From: Lingula anatina
Taxonomy: Eukaryota > Brachiopoda > Lingulata > Lingulida > Lingulidae
Assembly: GCF_001039355.2 (NCBI RefSeq)
Contig: NW_019775980.1
Location: forward strand, 725,176-762,266
Length of the DNA: 37,091 bases
Reading direction: 5' to 3'
Each line of letters opens with the position of its first letter. The stretch's first letter is position 1. The notes beneath the pieces are model-generated. The model searched no databases. It was not told where the DNA came from and saw only the letters and a list, made by a program, of their open reading frames with translations. A program made the position numbers and the translations under genes. Of this stretch, positions 30,466 to 37,091 are shown piece after piece.

Positions 30466-31311
30466 GTAAGTCAACATATTGCAATGTGTTTTTTAGTGAG
30501 CCCCGATCGTGTGATGTGTACATGAACCTGTACATGGCTGATGTTAGATGTACATGTCACAGGCCCAGACCACATTTAGTCATATGCCTAAGAAGCCTGC
30601 CCTGAGTGTCAGGGCACAGTAAAAGCTAGCTTGTTCACTATTAATACCTTGTCATGGGATCGCTTTTAGAGGCCCTGAGGAACAGCGACAATGTTCGGTT
30701 TCCGTCAATCAAACTGATCCGCATATTATATGGAGTTTAATGTCACCAGTACAAAATGAAACGTAAAAGAGATTTAATTTTGATTTATTTAATTTTATTT
30801 ACTGTTTATCAGATGAAAATTGAAAAAAAAACAACATATTTTTAAAGAAAAGAGATACATGTATATCAGATGATTTGCATCTTTTGCTAATCAAAGATAT
30901 TTGCTTCTGGAGATATAAACATAATACATGTGCTTGTTGTGTGCCAAGCTTGACAGCTAAATTGTATGTCCGATACCACTATAAAGACTGCGCAAAGGCT
31001 AGGCCTACACCAAAATCAGTTTTTAAATCAAAGGTTGTTTGTGTTGTGGCACTGACCTTGGAAAGCAAGATATAGCAAGATATAGTTCAAACTTCACACC
31101 TCCAGGCGGCACAGAGCTGTGACGTACGAGACTTGTGACTTCCAAATATGGAAGCGCCACAGGCAAAATTTAAGCTAATTGGCCAAGCTACCAGTTTGTT
31201 TGTATGGCATGTGTAGGTCATGCCTTAGACCGAGGCACATATTATGATACTTACAGGTGTCGTAAATGAGATATATTTTATTATTTGTGATTCGTAAAAC
31301 ACATAGACTCG
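30466..31311. other. no gene recognised
   Basis: AT-rich DNA. The open frame at 30875-31075 has no recognisable domain, and I see no splice pair that would join it to the exon at 30384. Confidence 0.4.
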
Positions 31312-31688
31312 CCCTTCAAGAAAACCGGAAGTGCGTGTTTTTTGCACTGTTTTTCCTGTCATGCCCATCGTAAACACTGTGTTGTCAAGTAAAATGAAGC
31401 GTCTGATACAAAGTATCAAACGCTGGCATTCACGTGCTTGCTTGCTTGCGATGCGTTCAGTACACTTTGTTTACACTGACAAGTCGAGGTCAGAAATGCA
31501 CAATGTTTTTCTATGTAATTACGCAGTTTCAATTTTGATTAGTGAATTTTCTTTTATCTGCACGGTCATTTTCCGAACATTTGTATAAGCCACGAAGTAT
31601 TTCTCATTGGAAAATCACCCAACAGCTTTCCAAGTACAAGCGAGTGACGTCATGACGCACTTCCGGTTTTCGTCGAGATCTTGAAGGG
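31312..31688. repeat. MITE-like inverted-repeat element, 377 bp
   Basis: Ends carry CCCTTCAAG (31312-31320) and its complement (31680-31688). Just inside, AAAACCGGAAGTGCGT (about 31321-31336) has its exact complement at about 31655-31670. The right arm has an extra 9 bp between these blocks. A hairpin-forming segment GCGTCTGATAC-AAA-GTATCAAACGC lies at about 31396-31420. No coding capacity and no class assigned. Confidence 0.6.
31645..31666 (+). promoter_or_regulatory. CRE and ETS-type motifs in MITE arm
   Basis: TGACGTCA (31645-31652), a perfect cAMP-response palindrome, is followed by ACTTCCGG (31659-31666), an ETS/GABP core. The same ETS core occurs inverted at 31325-31332 in the other arm. 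They may be repeat sequence only. Confidence 0.35.
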
Positions 31689-31834
31689 ATTAGCGTTACG
31701 GTTTGCTGCACATTTAAAGCGTTCTTTCTCAAAATGTACTCAACTGCTTGGATTGAAATTTACAGAACTTATTCTTCACATGATATCACACATATGTGCT
31801 TAATTTGAGAGCTTTAGCTGTTATATGTTAATAA

Positions 31835-33080
31835 GAGTATTGGATGAATGGACCGAGGTAATTGACAATGGAGCCGGGATAGATTGTATTTATATGGATT
31901 ACCAAAAGGCTTTTGATACATAGCCTCCTCAGAGACTTCTGAAGAAGCTGGAGGCGTTCGGCATAGGAGAGGTAACACTAGAATGGACAAGGCACCATTT
32001 GAGTGGGAGAAAAAACGGAGAATAAACAGTAAACGGAGCTTCGTCTTCATGGAGAGATGTGACGTCTGGCATCCCTTGAGCAGGAAACGGTGATTGGCCC
32101 ACTATTGTTTGTCATTTTTATTAACGATCTTCCTGACATTGTAGAATCTTCGGTGTACCTTTTTGCAGATGAGACTAAAATATTTAACACTATCCATAGG
32201 GAGGGTGACAAGGATACCCTACAGAAGGACTTAGATAGACTCACAGACTGGAGTAAAACTTGGTTGCTACGATTTCACCCGGAAAAATGTAAACACATGC
32301 ACCTAGGCAAACATAACCCACATCAGGATTTCAAGTATAACATTATGGATAACAACCTAGAAGTAGTCACAGAAGAAAAGGATCTAGGAGTCATAATTGA
32401 TAATAATTTATGCTTTGAAAAACATATTAGTGAAAAATGCAAGAAGGCCAACTCTATGTTCGCAATTATCAGAAGAATATTTCAACATTTGGACTCTAAG
32501 ACATTCCTACCTCTCTATAAATCACTAGTACGTACTCACCTGGATTATGCAAGCTCAGCATGGGCACCACACAAGAGCAAATTCATTGATCAAATTGAGT
32601 GAGTGCAGCGTAGGGCTACAAAACAGTTACCGGGTATGAATAACCTTAGTTACCCAGAAAGGTTACGTAAACCTGGTCTACCAACACTTAGCTATAGGAG
32701 GGTGAGAGGGGACAAGATTGAGATGTATAAACTAGTCACTGGGAGATACGATGAATCAACTAGAGATTTTATCAAATTATAGTCCAGTCATTCACATAGG
32801 TCTGGTAATAGAGGAAATTGTTTTAAGCTATTCCCTCAAAGAGCCAAATTAGACTTTAGAAAATACAGCTTCACTGTGCTTACAACACAAATATGGAATA
32901 GCCTACCCGATCAAGTTTCCAGGGCAAAAAGCCTCAACTCTTTTAAGAACAGATTAGACAAGTGGTGGTATGACCAGGAAATCAAATATGACAATTATAG
33001 GTCCGAAATCAACATCATCGGAAGTCACAAGTTAGTTTTGGAGGAAGAGCCAGATAAAGAGGATCCAGTAGGAACCTGAA
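31835..33080 (+). pseudogene. non-LTR retrotransposon (CR1/L2-like) RT fragment, 5' truncated
   Basis: Plus-strand relic of a LINE reverse transcriptase. It opens within the palm (VLDEWTEVIDNG...IDCIYMDYQKAFDT, about 31840-31922), where a TAG interrupts. Frames broken by further shifts reach a 170-codon stretch (32090-32602). There the catalytic box is FADET instead of YADD, followed by LTDWSKTWLLRFHPEKCKHM, KDLGVIIDNNL and a thumb-like DYASSAWAPHKS. The C-terminal part continues to 33079 (RAKSLNSFKNRLDKWW). A typical truncated LINE copy, ending in an (AATCT)n tail. Confidence 0.85.
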
Positions 33081-33094
33081 TCGGAAATCAACGC

Positions 33095-33123
33095 TAATCT
33101 AATCTAATCTAATCTAATCTAAT
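33095..33123 (+). repeat. (AATCT)n 3' tail of LINE
   Basis: Five to six units of TAATC directly after the LINE coding end. Short microsatellite tails of this kind end CR1/L2-like LINEs. Confidence 0.8.
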
Positions 33124-33631
33124 ACGTTTTCTACAGTGCCCATTCAAATTTGAAAAAGAGCTATTTTCCGTCGATTTCTTGAAGGGTAAGTCTATGAGGG
33201 TGATACTTATTAAAGATGTTTAATGTTTAAAGAAAAGGCTTGTAGACTGATTTAGTAATACTCACTAAAGAAATGTTAAATAACAGGCGGGCTTCCATTT
33301 GTTAGTGTGTTATTTTAATTAGCTGGATTTTATCACTCTTAAAGGTGGTTTTGACCAACCTGATCACAGTCAATGCAATCTGTTGCCTACCTGAGTTTTT
33401 CACAGCTGATTGATTAAATTTCACTTGATTAATGAAGATCACAAGATTTCCATGAAAAAAACACCAGAAATGAATGATCATGCAATCACAGTCACTGCGC
33501 CATTATATTTGTTTATGTTTTACGACTACCGTCAGTGGTCTCCCTCTCCGACCACCATCTTTGTCACGTTGACACATTGTTGAGCGTTAGTAAACTTTAT
33601 CTCCAAATACAAGTTGTTTTACTTATTGGCG
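33124..33631 (+). repeat. likely 5' LTR region of LTR element
   Basis: AT-rich DNA ending about ...TTATTGGCG immediately before a primer site at 33632. No matching 3' copy was confirmed, so the LTR start is not placed. No gene is seen in it. Confidence 0.35.
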
Positions 33632-33640
33632 TGGTAGCAG
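33632..33640 (+). promoter_or_regulatory. primer-binding site, initiator-tRNA-Met type
   Basis: TGGTAGCAG (then CGA) complements the 3' end of eukaryotic initiator tRNA-Met over nine bases. It lies about 150 bp upstream of gag. Confidence 0.5.
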
Positions 33641-33788
33641 CGACCAGTAATCCACTCCGGAGACCCTAACAAACCAGGATCTGCTAGCGGCTTGTAACTT
33701 TTAGAGAAGAAAGAAGTGCTAACTAGTCATTTAAAGACCACCTGTACCGTATTTACGCATGTGAGTACACGTGTTCACGTATATAAAG

Positions 33789-34743
33789 ATGACAGTGGGA
33801 GCTCCAAAACAGTGTCAGCTTACCAAGAAAGAAACTATAACGTCTTACGAAAACTGGCGAAAGAATTTAGTTTACATCCTTTCTTTAGATGCCAACTTTA
33901 CTCCCTTCTTAGCTGATGGATCAACGTGGCTCAGAAAAACGGCTGCTACTCCCCTACGAGGACTTACTGACGACCCAGAAGACGTGCCTGAACAAAGGCG
34001 CTTATCCGCTGTTCAGAAAAATGCTCACTTGGAACTTATGCTAGGGCAAATTGCAAACTTCTGCCCCGTGGTTTCAAGAAACTCAATAGTTATAAATTCT
34101 ACCTCATTGAACAACATTGGCAGCAGATTAGACAGCACTTTGGCTTCGCGTCAACCAGAGCGCATTTTCTTGACCTAAGTAACATAAACTTACAACCTGA
34201 TGAGAGACCCGATGATTTATTTCAACGTTTGGCAGCCTTCTTTGAAGATAATTTGCTAACAGTTGACAGCGGGAAGATATGACCCCTACTTTGGAAAACA
34301 CAATAGTCTTCCTTTGGTTACAGCTGATTCACCCTGGCTTACCAAAGCTTGTCAAACAAAAATATGGGGCGGACTTAAGGAATAGGTCACTTGCTTCGCT
34401 CAAACCAGAGATTTCGCAGGCTTTGTCCTCATTGTTAGAAGAGCTTCATTCCTTGGAAGATTTCCGTGCCATGCGCATTGGTGCCAGCAATGCCTTCCCC
34501 AGAGGCAGTACAAATCGCCGACGGAAATTTGAAAGTTGTATATTGTGCAAGACGGCAGGGCGTAGTTTAACCACGCACAACCTAAATGCATACAATTTCT
34601 TACCAGAGCGAGACAGAAAAAACATCATGGCTAGGAGAATAGCAGATATTCCCGACGACGAATATGAGGATGACAATGAAGACGGGGAGCCAGCTGAACC
34701 TCGTATCAATGATTCTGGTCACAATGCACTGTCTGCCGTGTAA
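33789..34743 (+). pseudogene. LTR-element gag, decayed
   Basis: ATG at 33789 starts a gag frame (TITSYENWRKNLVYILSLDA, then [16 protein letters not shown]) to about 34100. There the frame shifts into a segment (about 34101-34260: [17 protein letters not shown], then [20 protein letters not shown]) and shifts again into 34279-34743 (NTIVFLWLQLIHPGLPKLV, then SCILCKTAGRSLTTHNLNAY and an acidic end). The capsid-type region is recognisable as retrotransposon gag. A Cys-x2-Cys...His pair replaces a classic CCHC. Confidence 0.65.
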
Positions 34744-34789
34744 ACATTATCCAGTCCCCTGTATTACATGCATTTTATAATCAGCATCC

Positions 34790-35580
34790 GGTTCGACTGA
34801 CACTGGACACAGGCGCTACCACAAACATGATAAAGGCTTCAGCCGCGCACATATATGGATTCACCATAAACCCAGCTTCCCAAATGGCACGTCAGGCTGA
34901 TGGTGTCACCCCCTTGATGTCATAGGAGAGATCCATTGTCAGTAAGCACGAGGGCAACATACATTCCAACTTGATGCTCTAGTTGTCCGTCAACTTGATG
35001 TAGAGATTTTGGCCGGCATCCCCTTTATGACATGCAACAACATTGCTGTGCGCCCAGCTAAGCGGCAAATAGTTATCCAGGGATCTGAGATTATCTCATA
35101 TGGTCAGTCCAGGCATATTCCTCACCCATCTGTTAGACGAACGCAGGCATTCCTCGTGCGTAACTCAGAGCGCACTGTAGTCCTACCAGGGGAATACCTC
35201 AGACTAAAGACCCGGAATAATCACAGCCCGATACTACTTGGGCCCTTGAACCTCGGTTTGACAGCCTACTTAACACCAGTGTTAAACCTGAGAGAGCACG
35301 GCCAGAACCTCAGGAAGTAACCTCAGTTGGACGCACTCTACTAGTCAAAAATGACACTAGTTCTCCAATTTTGGTGAAAAGCGGTGAACATTTATGCCAG
35401 ATCCGTGAACTATCCTCACCGTCAGTGTTTCTCAGTTGTATTACCTCATCTGACATCAACCAAGCATCTGACTCGGCACAAGCCAAACCTTACTCCAACG
35501 CTATTGTACTAGACCCTGACGATATACTCTCCAGTGAGGACCGTTGCCAATTCCAGAAACTACACCTGGAGCAGTTGGAC
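34790..35580 (+). pseudogene. LTR-element retropepsin and spacer, decayed
   Basis: Retropepsin DTGATTNM begins at 34806, followed by an interrupted frame, then LAGIPFMTCNNIAVRPAK (from 35015), a block that ends the protease domain. Further frames (35009-35320, 35371-35586) carry a region that normally precedes RT. Reverse transcriptase, RNase H and integrase motifs are not found. Confidence 0.6.
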
Positions 35581-36097
35581 AGTTAGTATATCTCAGAGGT
35601 GACACTAATCAGACAAAAGCCCGTGAGAAGTACATAATTACCAGCATTGATGGGGATTGGTGTGAAATCAGAAAATTCACATTGTCTCAGTTTAGGAGCA
35701 TATCTTACACTGTACGAATCCTAGACTGTTATCCAATTAGCCCTACTACATTATCCTCCTATGGACCAATCAGAGGTCAGTCTGATTCGGATCAGGAACA
35801 AGTGGTCATTTTAACTCCATACTCAACTCTGAGCCACACGTAACTAATGTGTTATCTCAGATTTCACCCCATTCCCCTGGTGACCATGATCAGCCTAAGT
35901 TGCCTCCATTAGCAGAACCTTCACTACCTGAAGAAATTGTAACCCCACTGTCCCCATCAGAGTCCACAGAGCAGTTACCTCAGAATGGATCGCTAAACAA
36001 CCAGGATGAAGAATCTTTTGACCTACCCAGGAGGTCCACTCGCGCGCGTAAACCTCCAAAATGGCAGACTGAGACTGATGATAGGATTTTTTATTAA
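35581..36097 (+). pseudogene. LTR-element C-terminal pol region
   Basis: From about 35580 two frames read GQLVYLRGDTNQTKAREKYI, then DGDWCEIRKF...VRILDCYPI and an end rich in Pro/Ser with RRSTRARKPPKWQ, stopping at 36095-36097. This is the chromodomain-like or SH3-like end after integrase in some Ty3-type elements. It follows the protease-side spacer with no RT-IN between, so about 2.5-3 kb has been lost. Confidence 0.55.
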
Positions 36098-36104
36098 TCT
36101 TCAA

Positions 36105-36423
36105 AATATCTATAGTTTTTTTTTTTTTTTAGTTTTTTTTTTTTTTTACATTCTTCAGGGAACCTTACTTTTCTTCTGTTAAACACAAAAAGACTTTTTA
36201 TTTGCTTGTTATTAACTAAGTAATTTAATATTTGTCTCCGTGTAAAGGAAAATGGGGAAAAGAAGACAGTTACTGTAATCATGCGAAGATTCAGTTTCAG
36301 GATTTTTATTTCACATGCAAATCAAAAGCTGACATTTGTGGCTTTTCAACCGGACAAATTCCATGGACAACAATTTTAATTTTTTGGAATACGTAATTGA
36401 TTTATTTGTTCTGGAGAAAGCCC
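36105..36423. other. 3' UTR and possible 3' LTR fragment, no gene
   Basis: Two T-runs (36117-36131 and 36134-36147), then the polypurine tract and AT-rich DNA without a coding signal. Confidence 0.4.
36244..36266 (+). other. polypurine tract of LTR element
   Basis: AAAGGAAAATGGGGAAAAGA, broken by a single T, lies 150 bp past the last coding stop. A TG start a few bases on would be the 3' LTR. No confirmed 5' counterpart. Confidence 0.45.
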
Positions 36424-36890
36424 AGCAGGCACACAACGTTGATTCAACGTTGAATCAACATTGAATTTATGTTGAGATGTTGATAAACGTTGAATCAACG
36501 TTGATTCAATGACCATAATTCAACGTTGGCATTTCAACATTGATTCAACGTTGATTCAACTACAACAAATTCAACATTGGCATTTCAGTGTTGATTCAAC
36601 GTTGATTCAATGACAACAAATTCAATGTTGGCATTTCAACGTTGATTCAACTTTGATTCAATGACAACAAATTCAACGTTGGCATTTCAACGTTGATTCA
36701 ACTTTGATTCAACGACAACAAATTCAACGTTGACATTTCAACATTGATTCAACGTTGATTCAACGACAACAAATTCAACGTTAGCATATCAACATTGATT
36801 CAACTTTGATTCAACGACAACAAATTCAACGTTGGCATTTCAACATTGATTCAACTTTGAAGTAAGATTGAGTTGATAAACCTACATTAT
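36424..36890 (+). repeat. 51-bp minisatellite built on CAACGTTG
   Basis: The word ACAACAAATTCAACG (with small variants) recurs at 36562, 36613, 36664, 36715, 36766 and 36817, a constant 51-bp period. Each unit holds two or three TTGATTCAAC words and the palindrome CAACGTTG. Outside that range the same words recur less regularly to the window end (37091). The array begins after CCAGCAGGCACACAACG. Confidence 0.9.
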
Positions 36891-37091
36891 TTCAACCTTA
36901 TTCAACTTGCATTTTTGAATGTTGATGTTTGAGTTAATTTTTCACATTGATTCAATTATTCCTCCCAACATTGATTTTCTGGTCAGGTTTTAACATTGAT
37001 TCAACTTTGGCATTTCAAGTTAACATAATGACTATTCAGGAGGTAACTTATAATTAGTTAAAGATGTTAATTCAACATGGATTCAGTTTTT

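Noticed and set aside
33095-33123. (AATCT)n as a telomere-like repeat
   Set aside because: It directly follows a LINE coding end and is only about 29 bp, so it is a LINE tail. No TTAGGG array is present.
35895-36104. Minus frame opposite the LTR-element C-terminus
   Set aside because: The plus frame carries a recognisable retroelement end; the minus frame has no support.
36424-36890. Regular repeats that might suggest a CRISPR array
   Set aside because: The period is a continuous 51-bp tandem unit with no unique spacers, in an animal genome. It is a minisatellite.
1-37091. tRNA or rRNA genes
   Set aside because: No box A/box B-like cloverleaf or conserved rRNA segment was recognised by eye.

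Overview
This is a eukaryotic window, almost certainly from an invertebrate animal genome. It has spliced exons with GT..AG boundaries, AATAAA signals, AT-rich intergenic DNA, simple repeats and a dense load of metazoan transposons. I see no bacterial operons, rRNA, tRNA or CRISPR. The species cannot be fixed from the sequence; the mix (BEL/Pao, Ty3, a Polinton, Harbinger, Tc1, CACTA and a CR1/L2-like LINE) fits a marine invertebrate.

Layout. 0.8-7.4 kb, minus: a BEL/Pao LTR retrotransposon with one uninterrupted 1934-residue gag-pol ORF and a recognisable 3' LTR. 7.4-12.7 kb, minus: a decayed Ty3-type element whose 3' end abuts the BEL 5' end, with no LTR visible for either element at the junction. 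13.9-16.9 kb: a decayed Polinton/Maverick block with a small basic capsid-associated protein, a capsid protein and an adenain-like protease on plus, converging on two Polinton-type genes on minus. 17.5-18.0 kb: an unidentified open frame behind a good splice acceptor. 18.17-20.23 kb: a Harbinger-type element with 41-bp TIRs, a HARBI1-like fragment and GGTTGCA-rich DNA. 20.7-21.9 kb, minus: a second Ty3 relic (PBS, gag, RNase H) split by a 340-bp CACTA-type MITE.

22.7-29.3 kb, minus, holds the one convincing host gene: two 99-bp ankyrin exons, a 37-bp exon, then a long terminal exon with three ankyrin repeats, a trypsin-like peptidase domain and an acidic tail. Splice phases agree along the chain. 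A 1.68-kb Tc1/mariner element with 28-bp TIRs and TA duplications sits in its last intron.

29.3-37.1 kb: a possible plus-strand exon (30.4 kb), a MITE-like inverted repeat (31.3-31.7 kb), a 5'-truncated LINE with an (AATCT)n tail (31.8-33.1 kb), an LTR element that keeps gag, protease and a C-terminal region but has lost RT-RNase H-integrase (33.6-36.3 kb), and a 51-bp minisatellite built on CAACGTTG (36.4-36.9 kb).

Most of the window is therefore a graveyard of nested mobile elements around one or two host genes. The most informative parts are the ankyrin-peptidase gene, the virus-like Polinton block, and the MITE insertion whose removal restores a conserved RNase H motif in frame.
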